Positions 9,717 through 20,904 of a stretch of 64,000 nt of DNA are shown here, piece after piece. The notes under the pieces were generated by a model. The model was not told the DNA's origin, searched no databases, and worked only from the letters and a program-made list of their open reading frames with translations. The stretch is taken from contig QCKE01000006.1 of the NCBI GenBank assembly GCA_003215555.1, forward strand, positions 1-64,000, in the 5' to 3' direction. The DNA is from Prochlorococcus sp. AG-409-K04. Its GTDB lineage: Bacteria; Cyanobacteriota; Cyanobacteriia; PCC-6307; Cyanobiaceae. Position numbers and translations under genes: made by a program. How positions within the stretch are numbered: position 1 is the stretch's first letter; each line of letters starts with the position of its first letter.

Positions 9717-10127
9717 ATGATACATGGTCTGCTTTGGTTTCCTTTGCTTCTAGTTTTTGTCCTCTTAACTGCACTTGGCTGGCTAGAGAGAAGAAGGCAA
9801 AATCTTTATAGATCCTGGGCAGAAGGTTCTGAACTGGCAAAATTAGATGGGTCAGGTGCTGCTCGCTTAAAAGAAGGGATAATTAGCTGGAGTAGTTTTG
9901 AAGCAGGTAGTTTCGCAGAGAAAGATTCTTTCGAAATTAAAAAATTAGAATTAGTAGAATTGATGGCCCTGAGCTCTGGCGAGGCCCCCCTAACAAATGA
10001 ATCGCAAGGACAATGTCGCTTAAGATTAATTGGTTCTGGAAAAGAAATAGATGTTCCTTTTGCAGATGCTGAGCGAGCTCGTCAATGGATGAATCAATTA
10101 ATGGGGAAAGCACGCTGCGACTTATGA
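9717..10127 (+). CDS. Conserved cyanobacterial membrane protein between ddl and ftsQ
   Basis: I do not recognise a named family. The 136-residue product has one N-terminal hydrophobic helix (about residues 3-22, GLLWFPLLLVFVLLTALGW) followed by WLERRRQNLYRSW and a soluble domain with no catalytic motif visible. The ATG at 9717 starts just before the helix; a TTG at 9687 would add ten residues. Its last four bases overlap the ftsQ start (ATGA), so it is co-translated with ftsQ. Position inside the ddl-ftsQ-ftsZ block suggests an accessory envelope or division role. That is inference from context only. Confidence 0.75.
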   Translation: MIHGLLWFPLLLVFVLLTALGWLERRRQNLYRSWAEGSELAKLDGSGAARLKEGIISWSSFEAGSFAEKDSFEIKKLELVELMALSSGEAPLTNESQGQCRLRLIGSGKEIDVPFADAERARQWMNQLMGKARCDL

Positions 10128-10900
10128 AAACAAAACTAAACAAGAAACATAAGTCTTCGAATAATTCTTTTCATTTAAATCTTTTAAAGCTTTGGCAATT
10201 AACTTTATTATTCTCGATTTCAGGTTATCTAGGATTTTTTTTTATAACTAAAACAACTGAACCTTTTAACAAATCAAGCATAAGCATTGAAGGGGAACAT
10301 CTTCTAAACAAAGAACAGATCATTAAAGCAATGAGAATCAATCTCCCTACAACACTTTTAAAAGTCAATCCCAAACAAATTCAAAAAAATCTTCAAGCAA
10401 AACTCCCAATAAAAGCTGTTGCAATAAATAGAAGAATCTTACCGCTTGGAATTGATGTAAAAATTCTAGAAAGAGTTCCTGTTGCGTTAGCTTTCAAAAC
10501 TGGAAAAGACGGAAATAAAAAAGGAATGCTAGATAAAAATGGAAATTGGATACAAATAGATAACGCAGAGAAACCCTTAAAGCATTTGAACAAAATAATT
10601 TTTGATGGATGGACTGAAAGCAATAGTGACCTTGTTGCATTAATCCTTAGAGATCAAAGCAAACTTGACCTTTCTATAAAAAGAGTAATCTTCAACAGTG
10701 ATGGAAATATTACTCTCCAAACGAAAGAGTTTTTGTTTGTTTATCTTGGAAATCAGCCAAATCTTATAAGTCAGCAGATTGAAGCAATTGCTCACCTCTC
10801 AAATTCCCTACCAAATCAATTTCTGAATAAACCTGGACTAGTTTTAGATATAAAAAATCCTAATAAACCAAAGCTCTTTCTTGAAGAACAAAGGGATTAG
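10124..10900 (+). CDS. ftsQ: Cell division protein FtsQ
   Basis: FtsQ is a bitopic divisome protein that links early and late division proteins. The 258-residue product starts with a basic cytoplasmic tail (KTKLNKKHK), then one membrane helix (about residues 26-44). Next comes a POTRA-like segment beginning ISIEGEHLLNKEQI, and the FtsQ beta domain with GMLDKNGNWIQI. Sequence identity to distant FtsQ proteins is low, as usual, but this layout and the ftsZ neighbour make the call firm. The start ATG at 10124 overlaps the previous stop by four bases. Confidence 0.88.
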   Translation: MKTKLNKKHKSSNNSFHLNLLKLWQLTLLFSISGYLGFFFITKTTEPFNKSSISIEGEHLLNKEQIIKAMRINLPTTLLKVNPKQIQKNLQAKLPIKAVAINRRILPLGIDVKILERVPVALAFKTGKDGNKKGMLDKNGNWIQIDNAEKPLKHLNKIIFDGWTESNSDLVALILRDQSKLDLSIKRVIFNSDGNITLQTKEFLFVYLGNQPNLISQQIEAIAHLSNSLPNQFLNKPGLVLDIKNPNKPKLFLEEQRD

Positions 10901-11065
10901 AGCAATTTATGTATACTTTCTTTCATTTATCAACCAAAGGCGAATTTTTAGAAAAGTCAGTGAATTAAGATTTATCTTCTTAAAGAAAGAAGAGACTTTC
11001 TTGAAAAAAGCAACAGAACTCTCTAGTCAGTTCATAATGCAAAAAATAATTATTCAATTTTGAAT

Positions 11066-12193
11066 ATGGTGATGGGTATGGGCAACAATTCTGGTTCTTC
11101 CTATAAGACGGAAAGCATTCAACCAAGTCAAACCGCTCGAATTGAAGTTATTGGCGTAGGTGGAGGTGGCAGCAATGCTGTTAACCGAATGATCCTTAGT
11201 GATTTAAAAGGAGTCTCATATCGAGTACTCAATACAGATGCTCAAGCACTACTTCAATCATCCGCCGAAAACAGAGTACAACTTGGACAAACATTGACCA
11301 GAGGACTTGGCGCAGGAGGAAATCCAAGTATTGGAGAGAAAGCCGCCGAAGAATCAAGAGCTGATCTTCAACAAGCTTTAGAAGGAGCCGACCTGGTTTT
11401 CATTGCAGCTGGGATGGGAGGTGGAACAGGCACAGGTGCCGCTCCTGTTGTTGCTGAAGTTGCAAAACAAACTGGTGCTTTAACTGTAGGAATAGTGACT
11501 AAGCCTTTTGGTTTTGAAGGCAAACGAAGAATGCGTCAAGCCGACGAAGGAATCGCAAAGCTGACTGAAAGTGTAGATACACTTATTGTTATTCCAAATG
11601 ATCGACTTAAAGAATCAATTGCTGAAGCACCACTTCAAGAAGCTTTTAAAAATGCAGATGATGTATTGCGCATGGGAGTTAAAGGAATAACAGATATAAT
11701 TACTTGTCCAGGCCTTGTAAACGTTGATTTTGCTGATGTTCGTTCTGTCATGACAGAAGCTGGTACATCTTTACTTGGAATCGGAACTGGAACTGGTCGT
11801 TCAAGAGCTGCAGAAGCCGCACAAGCTGCCATCAATAGTCCTTTACTTGAAGCTGGTCGAATAAATGGAGCAAAAGGCTGTGTTCTCAATATTACTGGAG
11901 GCAAAGATATGACACTGGAAGACATGACCTCCGCGGCAGAAGTTATCTACGAAGTAGTGGATCAAGAAGCCAATATCATTGTCGGAGCTGTGGTAGATGA
12001 AGCTATTGAAGGAGAAGTTCAGGTAACTGTTATTGCAACTGGTTTCAATGGAAACCAGCCATATGTAACAAAAGGTAGTTCAACAAGACTTTCTAACGAA
12101 TCTATTTATCGTCCTCAAAACATTAAATCAGGAGGAGCAAATATTCCTGAATTCCTAAGGCTCAGACAACTGAGAAGAGATACAGATGATTAA
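11066..12193 (+). CDS. ftsZ: Cell division protein FtsZ
   Basis: FtsZ is the tubulin-like GTPase that polymerises into the division ring. The GTP-binding signature [14 protein letters not shown] is intact, as are [13 protein letters not shown] near the N-terminus, the NTDAQAL strand and the T7-loop region NVDFADVR. The protein is 375 residues from the ATG at 11066. Two further in-frame ATG codons at 11072 and 11078 and a TTG at 11060 make the exact start uncertain by a few residues. The C-terminal linker is short and ends [13 protein letters not shown] rather than in the canonical FtsA/ZipA-binding peptide. That fits cyanobacteria, which lack FtsA. About 165 nt separate it from ftsQ, so a promoter of its own is likely. 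Confidence 0.97.
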   Translation: MVMGMGNNSGSSYKTESIQPSQTARIEVIGVGGGGSNAVNRMILSDLKGVSYRVLNTDAQALLQSSAENRVQLGQTLTRGLGAGGNPSIGEKAAEESRADLQQALEGADLVFIAAGMGGGTGTGAAPVVAEVAKQTGALTVGIVTKPFGFEGKRRMRQADEGIAKLTESVDTLIVIPNDRLKESIAEAPLQEAFKNADDVLRMGVKGITDIITCPGLVNVDFADVRSVMTEAGTSLLGIGTGTGRSRAAEAAQAAINSPLLEAGRINGAKGCVLNITGGKDMTLEDMTSAAEVIYEVVDQEANIIVGAVVDEAIEGEVQVTVIATGFNGNQPYVTKGSSTRLSNESIYRPQNIKSGGANIPEFLRLRQLRRDTDD

Positions 12194-12204
12194 TTCAAAG
12201 GCGA

Positions 12205-12308
12205 TTAGGTGACCCGGGTTCCACGCCAGCTGCAAGCATCCCTTTTGGCTGCTACCTTCCGGTCCTGACCAGATTTAGGCGTCGCTGCCGCATGGGCCCG
12301 AGTCCTCT
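12205..12308 (-). ncRNA. ffs: Signal recognition particle RNA (4.5S type)
   Basis: The minus strand contains the near-universal SRP domain IV core: GGTCAGGACCGGAAGG followed by TAGCAGCC, i.e. the GGAA tetraloop region and the asymmetric loop that bind Ffh M domain. Flanking arms GGGCCCATGCGGCAGCG and GCTGGCGTGGAACCCGGG can pair as the rest of the hairpin. The small 4.5S-type (no Alu domain) is the form seen in cyanobacteria. Ends are approximate. It lies antisense in the 153-nt gap between ftsZ and panB. Confidence 0.93.
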
Positions 12309-12346
12309 AAAGTTTAGCAATCTAAATCTCTTAGCAACAGAGCTAT

Positions 12347-13165
12347 ATGCTTCCTAATGAATTAATTCGATTTAAAAACTGCGGAAAACAAATAACAATT
12401 CTAACTGCGTGGGACAGCCTCTCATCAGCAATTGTCCAAGAAGCAGGAGCTGATGTTGTTCTCGTAGGCGATTCATTGGCAATGTTTGTTCATGGTCATT
12501 CCACAACATTGCCAATAACAATTGAGCAAATACTTCATCACACTCAGGCAGTTTGCAGAGGATTTATTAACTCAACTCATAAACAACCTTTAGTAGTTTG
12601 TGATCTTCCATTCCTCAGCTATCAATGCGGAGAGAATAAAGCCGTTGAAGCTGCAGGAAGTCTTCTCAAAAATTCTTGTGCTGCAGCAGTAAAAATCGAA
12701 GGAGCAGAACCTGAAGTGATTTCTGTTATTGAAAGGTTAATTCGTATGGGTATTCCAGTTATGGGGCACCTAGGCTTAACGCCTCAATCTGTAAATAAAC
12801 TGGGTTATCGTAGACAAGCGCAAAACAAACTAGAGCAAGAAAAATTAACATCACAAGCTCTTGAGATAGAAAGAATTGGATGCTTTGCACTTGTTGTTGA
12901 GCATATCCCTGCCGATTTTGCTAGCAAATTGAGTAATATCCTCAAAATCCCAGTCATAGGAATTGGTGCAGGTGATGATTGTGATGGACAGGTTAGAGTC
13001 ACAGCTGATTTACTTGGACTTACAGAAAGGCAACCTCCCTTTGCTCAACCATTAATCAATTTAAGGGCTCTATCTATAGAAGCTCTTAAAGGATGGGTTA
13101 AAGAGAAGAGTAATTATTCAAAGAGTCCCACCAAATCAAAGTCTCAACCAATATCTGATTACTAA
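12347..13165 (+). CDS. panB: 3-methyl-2-oxobutanoate hydroxymethyltransferase (PanB)
   Basis: PanB makes ketopantoate from 2-oxoisovalerate and methylene-tetrahydrofolate, the first step of pantothenate and CoA synthesis. The 272-residue TIM-barrel shows [17 protein letters not shown] with the metal-binding Asp, the AAAVKIEGA lysine strand, [10 protein letters not shown] and the active-site loop [17 protein letters not shown]. The start is ATG 12347, with [15 protein letters not shown] near the N-terminus as expected. The last 68 nt, encoding a polar tail beyond the fold ([13 protein letters not shown]), overlap the 3' end of hemW on the other strand. Confidence 0.96.
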   Translation: MLPNELIRFKNCGKQITILTAWDSLSSAIVQEAGADVVLVGDSLAMFVHGHSTTLPITIEQILHHTQAVCRGFINSTHKQPLVVCDLPFLSYQCGENKAVEAAGSLLKNSCAAAVKIEGAEPEVISVIERLIRMGIPVMGHLGLTPQSVNKLGYRRQAQNKLEQEKLTSQALEIERIGCFALVVEHIPADFASKLSNILKIPVIGIGAGDDCDGQVRVTADLLGLTERQPPFAQPLINLRALSIEALKGWVKEKSNYSKSPTKSKSQPISDY

Positions 13166-14336
13166 GTTCCATTCCATCTGGATCAGTTAAACAAAATCTA
13201 TACCCGCTTTCTTTAATTAGACCCATTTTTAATTGATCTTTCCAACGCATTTTTAAATTCAAAATATTTGCTTCTAGGTTTTTCTCGTCCCACCCCAGTG
13301 CTTCTCCAAAGACTCTGAAATCTATTCCTTCTCTTCGACGCAAACCAACAATCAACAGTTCATCAAAAGGAATCGATTGATAATGATTAGATATTTGAAG
13401 AGCAGAGTTTTTCCCATGCAATTCCTGCGTTTTAACCCATTTTTCATATTCTTTTCGTTTTCTAGGTCTGGAATACCTCTTCCCAGCTAAACAACTTGTA
13501 GCACCTAACCCAAAAGCCCACCAATTTGCGCCACTCCAATAAACTCGATTATGCCGAGAAGCATGACCAGGAATAGCATAATTAGAAATCTCATATCTAG
13601 AAAATCCTTTCTTCCTAAGTATTTGACTAGTCAACTTTGAAATATCAGAAGATATTTCATGACTAGGTAAATCCATCTCTCCTCGACGAATTTTCCATGA
13701 AAAAACCGTTCCTTCTTCAATTGAAAGGTCATATACAGAAAGATGAGGTGGAGAAAATTCAATAGCTTTCAACAATTGCTTTTCCCAATCAAGTAAACCC
13801 TGCCCAGGCAAATTTTGTATTAAATCAAGACTCCAGGAAGTTATATATCCCTTGCGATAAGTATCTGCTATCAGATTACAAGCATCATTTAATTGTGAAA
13901 CTGTATGCCTTCTCCCCAATTTGTGTAAAACATTATCATCAAAGCTTTGTGCGCCTAGGCTAAACCTATTCACCCCAGCATCTACATACCCTCTCAAAGA
14001 AAACTCATCGAAACTAGCAGGATCTATCTCAAGTGTAATTTCAATGCCAGATAAAAATCCAAAGCGCAATTTCAATAAATCCAACAAACCAACTACTTGC
14101 TCAGGAATTAATAAAGAAGGAGTCCCTCCACCTATATAAATAGTTGACAATGGTTTCCCTTGATCAACTAATAAAATTTCTCGGTGCAAAACCTCTAGAT
14201 ATGACTTAATAGAAGAACTACCCGGACCATTTCCACCACTAGCTTTATCTCCTAAAGGCACAACAGGAAAATCACAATAGAAACATCGCCTGTGACAAAA
14301 AGGAATATGTAAGTAAGCACTACGTGGATAATTCAC
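13098..14336 (-). CDS. hemW: Radical SAM heme chaperone / HemN-like protein (HemW)
   Basis: The 412-residue protein has the radical-SAM cluster motif [12 protein letters not shown] (Cys14, Cys18, Cys21), then the SAM-binding IYIGGGTPS and [13 protein letters not shown]. These features and the length fit HemW rather than the longer anaerobic coproporphyrinogen oxidase HemN, which carries an extra cysteine after the triad. HemW is a heme chaperone in studied bacteria, so older 'coproporphyrinogen oxidase' labels should be treated with caution. The start ATG at 14336 is close to the family start (YLHIPFC). The C-terminus overlaps panB tail-to-tail by 68 nt. Confidence 0.9.
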   Translation of the reverse strand: MNYPRSAYLHIPFCHRRCFYCDFPVVPLGDKASGGNGPGSSSIKSYLEVLHREILLVDQGKPLSTIYIGGGTPSLLIPEQVVGLLDLLKLRFGFLSGIEITLEIDPASFDEFSLRGYVDAGVNRFSLGAQSFDDNVLHKLGRRHTVSQLNDACNLIADTYRKGYITSWSLDLIQNLPGQGLLDWEKQLLKAIEFSPPHLSVYDLSIEEGTVFSWKIRRGEMDLPSHEISSDISKLTSQILRKKGFSRYEISNYAIPGHASRHNRVYWSGANWWAFGLGATSCLAGKRYSRPRKRKEYEKWVKTQELHGKNSALQISNHYQSIPFDELLIVGLRRREGIDFRVFGEALGWDEKNLEANILNLKMRWKDQLKMGLIKESGYRFCLTDPDGMELSNQILVETLIWWDSLNNYSSL

Positions 14337-14442
14337 TTTGACTTATGAATCAATACAAAAAGCTATACATTTTTCTTTAAAACCAATACATTAAAGAAAA
14401 ATCATGCTCCAAAAAAGAAAAAAAGGTGTCTAAATTAATTCT

Positions 14443-15543
14443 ATGTTGGAGCTCCTAATACTAATTATATTTTTCCTTGCGGGAGTTGCCAGTGGATTGA
14501 TGGCAGTTGATTATTACTCTTTGCCAATAGCAAATATTTTTACTACGCCCAAACAAGCTCAATTAATCATAGGAGGTGTTTCCGGTATTCTGGCTCTTTT
14601 CATAGGCCTCCTTCTTCAAAGATTAAGAGCAAAAATTACTCAACAAATTACCACCACACCAACTGATCTTCTTGTAAGCAGAGCAGTTGGACTAATTTTA
14701 GGACTACTTGTCGCAAATCTTCTTATAGCACCATTACTTCTACTTCCATTACCAAAAACTTTATTCCTTATAAAGCCAATTGCAGCAGTAATTAGCAATA
14801 TTTTTCTTGGACTACTTGGTTATAATTTAGCTGAAATTCACGGTAGAACATTTCTGCGAATTTTTAATCCAAATAGCACTGAAGCTTTACTAGTAACAGA
14901 AGGAATCTTGACACCTGCAAGTGCAAAGATCTTAGATACAAGTGTAATAATTGATGGTCGCATAAAAGGACTTATCATTTTCGGACTAATTGAAGGGAAA
15001 ATTATAGTAGCTCAAACAGTGATAGAGGAACTCCAACAATTAGCAGATTCTAGTAATAATGAAAAAAGAGCAAAAGGAAGAAGAGGACTCAAAATACTAA
15101 CTGAACTAAGAGAAAATTTTGGCAAAAGATTGGTTATTAATAGCACAAAATATGGAGGGAAGGGAACTGATGATCGACTATTGCAATTAACAGAAGATAC
15201 TGGCGGTACACTTATTACTGCAGACTATAATCTTTCACAAGTTGCCAAAGTTAAAGACTTAGATGTTTTAAACCTAAGTGACCTTGTAATAGCACTTAGG
15301 CCAGAAGTTCAGCCTGGAGAAAAATTATTAATAAAAATAGTTAGAGTTGGCAAAGAAGACAACCAAGGTGTTGGATACCTAGATGATGGAACAATGGTTG
15401 TTGTTGAAGACGCAAAAGACTTGCAAGGGAAGAGATTAGACGTAATTGCAACAGGAACCTTGCAAACACCCACAGGAAGAATGGTATTTGGAAAATTGGA
15501 AAAAAGTCCTCCTACCAACAAAACAAAAACCTCTTCCACCTAG
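14443..15543 (+). CDS. PIN/TRAM-domain integral membrane protein
   Basis: The 366-residue protein resembles the YacL family of membrane-anchored PIN proteins. Four hydrophobic helices (about 1-20, 42-60, 80-101, 108-128) precede a PIN nuclease domain beginning ILDTSVIIDGR, with acidic metal ligands Asp165 and Asp171, and TADYNLSQVA further on. A C-terminal TRAM domain follows (VGYLDDGTMVVVEDA, TPTGRMVFG), which usually binds RNA. It is likely a membrane-tethered ribonuclease of unknown target. The gene ends 30 nt before clpR and may be co-transcribed with it. Confidence 0.87.
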   Translation: MLELLILIIFFLAGVASGLMAVDYYSLPIANIFTTPKQAQLIIGGVSGILALFIGLLLQRLRAKITQQITTTPTDLLVSRAVGLILGLLVANLLIAPLLLLPLPKTLFLIKPIAAVISNIFLGLLGYNLAEIHGRTFLRIFNPNSTEALLVTEGILTPASAKILDTSVIIDGRIKGLIIFGLIEGKIIVAQTVIEELQQLADSSNNEKRAKGRRGLKILTELRENFGKRLVINSTKYGGKGTDDRLLQLTEDTGGTLITADYNLSQVAKVKDLDVLNLSDLVIALRPEVQPGEKLLIKIVRVGKEDNQGVGYLDDGTMVVVEDAKDLQGKRLDVIATGTLQTPTGRMVFGKLEKSPPTNKTKTSST

Positions 15544-15572
15544 ATCTAGCTATTCTCTAGATCTGAACAATT

Positions 15573-16253
15573 ATGTTCATTATGACGGTATCTGCCCCTT
15601 ACTACGGCGACTCAGCCGTAATGCGAACTCCACCTCCCGATTTGCCATCACTTTTGTTAAAGGAAAGGATTGTTTATCTTGGACTTCCTTTGTTTTCCGA
15701 TGATGATGCCAAAAGGCAACTAGGAATGGATGTAACTGAGTTAATTATTGCTCAATTATTATTTTTAGAATTTGACAACCCAGAAAAACCTATCTACTTC
15801 TATATCAATTCCACTGGAACCAGTTGGCACACTGGAGATGCAATTGGATTTGAGACAGAAGCTTTTGCTATCTGCGACACAATTAGATATATAAAACCAC
15901 CTATTCACACAATTTGTATTGGTCAAGCAATGGGTTCTGCAGCCGTTATCCTTTCAGCCGGATCAAAAGGGAATCGTGCAGCTCTTCCTCACTCCTCAAT
16001 AGTTCTTCATCAACCTAGAAGTGGTGCAAGCGGTCAAGCTACTGATATTCAAATACGTGCTAAAGAGGTAATCCATAATAAACAAGCTATGCTTAAGATC
16101 CTGTCCGAAAATACAGGCAGAACAATTGAACAATTATCAAAAGACTCAGACAGGATGAGTTATTTAAATCCTAATGAAGCTGTTGAATATGGCCTAATAG
16201 ACAAAGTATTAACCAGCAGAAAAGATCTACCCATTTCAAACACTGTTAATTAA
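15573..16253 (+). CDS. clpR: ClpR: inactive ClpP-like protease subunit
   Basis: The 226-residue protein has the ClpP fold ([42 protein letters not shown]). The nucleophile position of ClpP (the Ser of AASMG) is Gly121 here (QAMGSA), and the region of the catalytic Asp reads DSDRM instead of DRDYF; His146 is kept. It also has a 9-residue insertion after INSTG compared with the next gene. These are the marks of ClpR, which forms a mixed ClpP3/ClpR ring partnered by ClpC in Synechococcus elongatus. It sits 36 nt upstream of clpP3. The start is ATG 15573; an in-frame ATG follows at residue 4. Confidence 0.92.
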   Translation: MFIMTVSAPYYGDSAVMRTPPPDLPSLLLKERIVYLGLPLFSDDDAKRQLGMDVTELIIAQLLFLEFDNPEKPIYFYINSTGTSWHTGDAIGFETEAFAICDTIRYIKPPIHTICIGQAMGSAAVILSAGSKGNRAALPHSSIVLHQPRSGASGQATDIQIRAKEVIHNKQAMLKILSENTGRTIEQLSKDSDRMSYLNPNEAVEYGLIDKVLTSRKDLPISNTVN

Positions 16254-16289
16254 CTCCCTTATTTATAAAGTTTTTCTCAATTTTCTATC

Positions 16290-16892
16290 ATGCCAATTGG
16301 TACACCAAGCGTTCCTTATAGACTTCCAGGCAGCCAACTAGAGCGCTGGGTAGATATTTACACAAGACTAGGTGTAGAGCGAATTCTTTTCCTTGGGCAA
16401 GAGGTAAATGATGGTATCGCCAATAGCCTGGTTGCTCAAATGCTCTACTTAGATTCAGAAGATAGTAGCAAGCCAATTTATTTGTATATCAATAGTCCTG
16501 GTGGATCAGTAACTGCAGGGTTGGCCATATATGACACTATGAAATACGTAAAAAGTGAAGTGGTAACAATTTGTGTTGGCCTAGCCGCTTCCATGGGTGC
16601 ATTTCTTTTATCAGCAGGAACCAAAACCAAGCGTCTTGCTTTACCTCATAGCAGAATAATGATTCATCAACCTCTGGGTGGAACTTCTCAACGTCAAGCT
16701 AGTGACATTGAAATTGAAGCTAAAGAGATTTTAAGAATCAAAGAAATGCTAAATCGTTCAATGGCCGAAATGACAGGACAAGCTTTTGAAAAAATAGAAA
16801 AAGATACCGACAGGGATTATTTTTTGAGTGCTCAAGAAGCCAAAGAATATGGGCTTATAGATAAAGTAATTTCACACCCCAACGAGGCCTAA
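16290..16892 (+). CDS. clpP3: ATP-dependent Clp protease proteolytic subunit ClpP3
   Basis: This is a 200-residue serine peptidase of the Clp barrel. The complete triad is present: Ser101 in GLAASMGAF, His126 in [10 protein letters not shown], and an Asp near 176 in [21 protein letters not shown] is standard, in contrast to the insertion in ClpR just upstream. Pairing with clpR in one operon identifies it as the P3 paralog, the catalytic partner of ClpR in a ring likely fed by ClpC. The start is ATG 16290, before the family-typical [11 protein letters not shown]. Together the two genes likely encode an essential house-keeping protease core. Confidence 0.95.
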   Translation: MPIGTPSVPYRLPGSQLERWVDIYTRLGVERILFLGQEVNDGIANSLVAQMLYLDSEDSSKPIYLYINSPGGSVTAGLAIYDTMKYVKSEVVTICVGLAASMGAFLLSAGTKTKRLALPHSRIMIHQPLGGTSQRQASDIEIEAKEILRIKEMLNRSMAEMTGQAFEKIEKDTDRDYFLSAQEAKEYGLIDKVISHPNEA

Positions 16893-17041
16893 ATCAAAAA
16901 TTGTGTTTTCGCAGAGAATTTCAGTCAAAACTTTTCATTCATATCAACACAAAAAAATACCTATTTTAAAAAAAGTATATAAATATAGCTTTCTTATTTA
17001 TAATTATTTCCTATCAGCAGGCCTTAAAAAAACCTCTTTAA

Positions 17042-19070
<2,029 letters not shown>

Positions 19071-19102
19071 GGCATATATGTAATTTCATATTAAAACAAC
19101 AG

Positions 19103-19561
19103 TTAAATAAAGAAGGCTGTAAGAGTTGAGATTGGATCAATCAGCAGTAAAAAGAATAAGCAACTAAAGATAAATGTTAGTACAGACATATAACGAACAT
19201 AACCCTTCGATCTAGGCAATTTAAGATAAGAAAATATCATAATAATCAAAGCTATTAATCCAGAAATAGATAATAACAATTCAGAAGAATCATTGAAAAG
19301 AAAATATAATGGGTTATCGAACTGAAAGAAATTCCACAACGGAATAGAAATCCTAGCAGAAATATGCTTTATTAAAATAACAAAAGAGTAAAAAGTGGAA
19401 GCAAATATACTACTGATAAGTAATAGCGAAATAGGCTTTGTCAGCCTGTTTATAGTTCTATTAAAGCTAATAAGCAAAGTCAAGACAAACAAGGCTGAAA
19501 AAAAAGGCAGAAAAGGTATTAGGACTGCCAGATCAACTAAGGAGTTCATTTGAATATGCAT
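19103..19561 (-). CDS. NuoL/NdhF N-terminal-like orphan membrane protein
   Basis: This 152-residue protein has four to five hydrophobic helices. It begins LVDLAVLIPFLPFFSALFV and later has KGYVRYMSVLTFIFSCLFFLLLIDP. That pattern resembles the first 120-150 residues of NDH-1 antiporter-type subunits (NuoL/NdhF), just before their conserved GWE segment. The GWE segment and the large channel domain are absent, and the stop lies only 32 nt from the cobD stop on the other strand. It could be a genuine small membrane protein kept in this lineage, or the remnant of a longer gene. The frame is intact over its whole length. Function unknown. Confidence 0.6.
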   Translation of the reverse strand: MHIQMNSLVDLAVLIPFLPFFSALFVLTLLISFNRTINRLTKPISLLLISSIFASTFYSFVILIKHISARISIPLWNFFQFDNPLYFLFNDSSELLLSISGLIALIIMIFSYLKLPRSKGYVRYMSVLTFIFSCLFFLLLIDPISTLTAFFI

Positions 19562-19795
19562 CTACCTCTTCAAGGTTAGCTTGCTAAACATTTTCGAAAA
19601 GTAATTAAGAATAAAACAAAACAATCTTATTATAGGAATTAGACTCTAAGATTAACTTTCTAAAATTAGATTAAGTTTACAGTTATAGCGCAAATCAAAG
19701 AATATACGTTTTAAAATCTTATTAATTGCTTAAATATACAAATGAATTAAACTAGACCTATTAGAATTAACATTAAATTTAAAAGCTGGTTTGAC

Positions 19796-19960
19796 ATGAT
19801 ATTATATCTTATAATTCTAATCTTAATTTTCTTAGTATCGTTAATTACTTTTAGACTTTATCTAAGTGAAACGGAATATCACAGATTAAAGAAAAACAAA
19901 ATGGTTAAAAAAAGAAGAAGAAAATTGCCTAAGAATAAAAAAACAAATAAAATTTTCTAG
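19796..19960 (+). CDS. Small membrane protein with basic tail (54 aa)
   Basis: An ATG at 19796 opens a 54-codon frame ending in TAG at 19958-19960. The first 21 residues are almost wholly hydrophobic (MILYLIILILIFLVSLITF), and the rest is strongly basic (KKNKMVKKRRRKLPKNKKT), so a single helix with positive cytoplasmic tail is predicted. No clear Shine-Dalgarno sequence is visible. The next gene, an Hli protein, begins 21 nt later on the same strand, so they may share a transcript. I do not recognise the family. Confidence 0.45.
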   Translation: MILYLIILILIFLVSLITFRLYLSETEYHRLKKNKMVKKRRRKLPKNKKTNKIF

Positions 19961-19981
19961 TTATTATTTTCTTTTATCAAC

Positions 19982-20248
19982 ATGAGCAATCATCCCAATT
20001 TAAAAAATGATGGTCAGGAAGAAAACATAAATCTCGACAAGGAAAATTTCTCAAACAATGTGAAAAATACTTCCGATGTAAAATGGATTGACAATGATGA
20101 TAATGAAGTTGATCAGGTATTTGGTTTTAACAAAAATGCAGAATTAGTAAATTCACGAGCAGCTATGATTGGCTTTCTGATGCTTATATTAACCGAGCTT
20201 GCATTTCAAGGAAAGCCTGCAACTTTAGCAATCTTTGGAATTCAATGA
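19982..20248 (+). CDS. hli: High-light-inducible (Hli / one-helix Cab-like) protein
   Basis: The 88-residue protein ends in the Hli chlorophyll-binding helix. NAELVNSRAAMIGFLMLI contains the ExxNxRxAMIGF signature, with Glu and Asn as chlorophyll ligands and Arg for the inter-helix ion pair. The helix is followed by ELAFQGKPAT. The first 45 residues are acidic and Asn-rich with no recognised motif. Hli proteins sit in thylakoids, bind pigment during photosystem repair and quench excess energy; they are multi-copy and stress-induced in Prochlorococcus. The paralog number cannot be told from this sequence. Confidence 0.92.
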   Translation: MSNHPNLKNDGQEENINLDKENFSNNVKNTSDVKWIDNDDNEVDQVFGFNKNAELVNSRAAMIGFLMLILTELAFQGKPATLAIFGIQ

Positions 20249-20310
20249 TATAGCACTACTACAACAGAAGGGAATCAAACCATTATAATTGATTAAAACT
20301 TCAAACAAAA

Positions 20311-20547
20311 ATGACAAAACAAGATTTTATTGGCATTATCTATGTATCGATTGCTGTAATCATTTGGGGCACAATAGGTTCTATTATTGATTATCCTCTA
20401 TTAAATAAAAATGTATATTTAGCTGGCTCGTTGGGACAAATCACAACTTTCTCTTTGACAGGCATATTTACAACATTAATAGCAATATTTATCTATAAAA
20501 AAGTACTAACTAAATACTTTGGGCAAAACAGTAACTCTAATACTTAA
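20311..20547 (+). CDS. Small two-helix membrane protein, unknown function
   Basis: This 78-residue protein has two hydrophobic helices (about 8-27 and 39-62) separated by a short polar segment (DYPLLNKNVY), and a polar tail. The first helix contains IIWGTIGSIID. I do not recognise the family. The frame is clean, with an ATG start 62 nt after the hli stop. The last 11 nt overlap the 3' end of the opposite-strand gene. Confidence 0.6.
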   Translation: MTKQDFIGIIYVSIAVIIWGTIGSIIDYPLLNKNVYLAGSLGQITTFSLTGIFTTLIAIFIYKKVLTKYFGQNSNSNT

Positions 20548-20779
20548 ATCTTTTTATTACTTCTGCAGGCATATCAGATCCAGTAGATTGATAAAGAATC
20601 CATTGTCTAGTTTCTGTATCATGATCGCATGCTACAGCCTTAATTCCAGCATCATACGTTGATAATTCAAAGTGGCATTGTTGATCTGCCTCAAAAGCAG
20701 ACCTATATTCAGGCCGAAAATATACAATTCCTAAAATAGAAAATGCTAATGCAAATAAGATTAATGCAATTACCCTCAT
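20537..20779 (-). CDS. Small secreted or anchored protein, unknown function
   Basis: This 80-residue protein starts with a hydrophobic segment (about residues 3-20, a signal peptide or anchor). A small extracytoplasmic domain follows with two cysteines (QQCHFEL and KAVACDHD) that could form a disulfide, and the motif ETRQWILYQSTG. No named family is recognised. It overlaps the convergent upstream gene by 11 nt. Location in the periplasm or lumen is inferred from the leader only. Confidence 0.6.
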   Translation of the reverse strand: MRVIALILFALAFSILGIVYFRPEYRSAFEADQQCHFELSTYDAGIKAVACDHDTETRQWILYQSTGSDMPAEVIKRFKY

Positions 20780-20904
20780 TTAAATTTAAAAATCTTTTTT
20801 AAACTTATTATATTTAAAAGTAATTTATTTTACAATTACTATTTATTAAAAGAATAAAAATAATCAAAACTTTAAAAACCACTTAATTTATTACTAAAGC
20901 CAAC

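Noticed and set aside
10881-11063. 60-codon frame between ftsQ and ftsZ
   Set aside because: Overlaps the ftsQ 3' end, has Phe/Ile/Lys-rich random-looking composition and no start signals; it is better read as the ftsZ promoter region.
14443-15543. PIN protein as VapC-type toxin
   Set aside because: It has four membrane helices and a TRAM domain, is 366 residues long, and has no antitoxin neighbour; it fits the YacL-like family.
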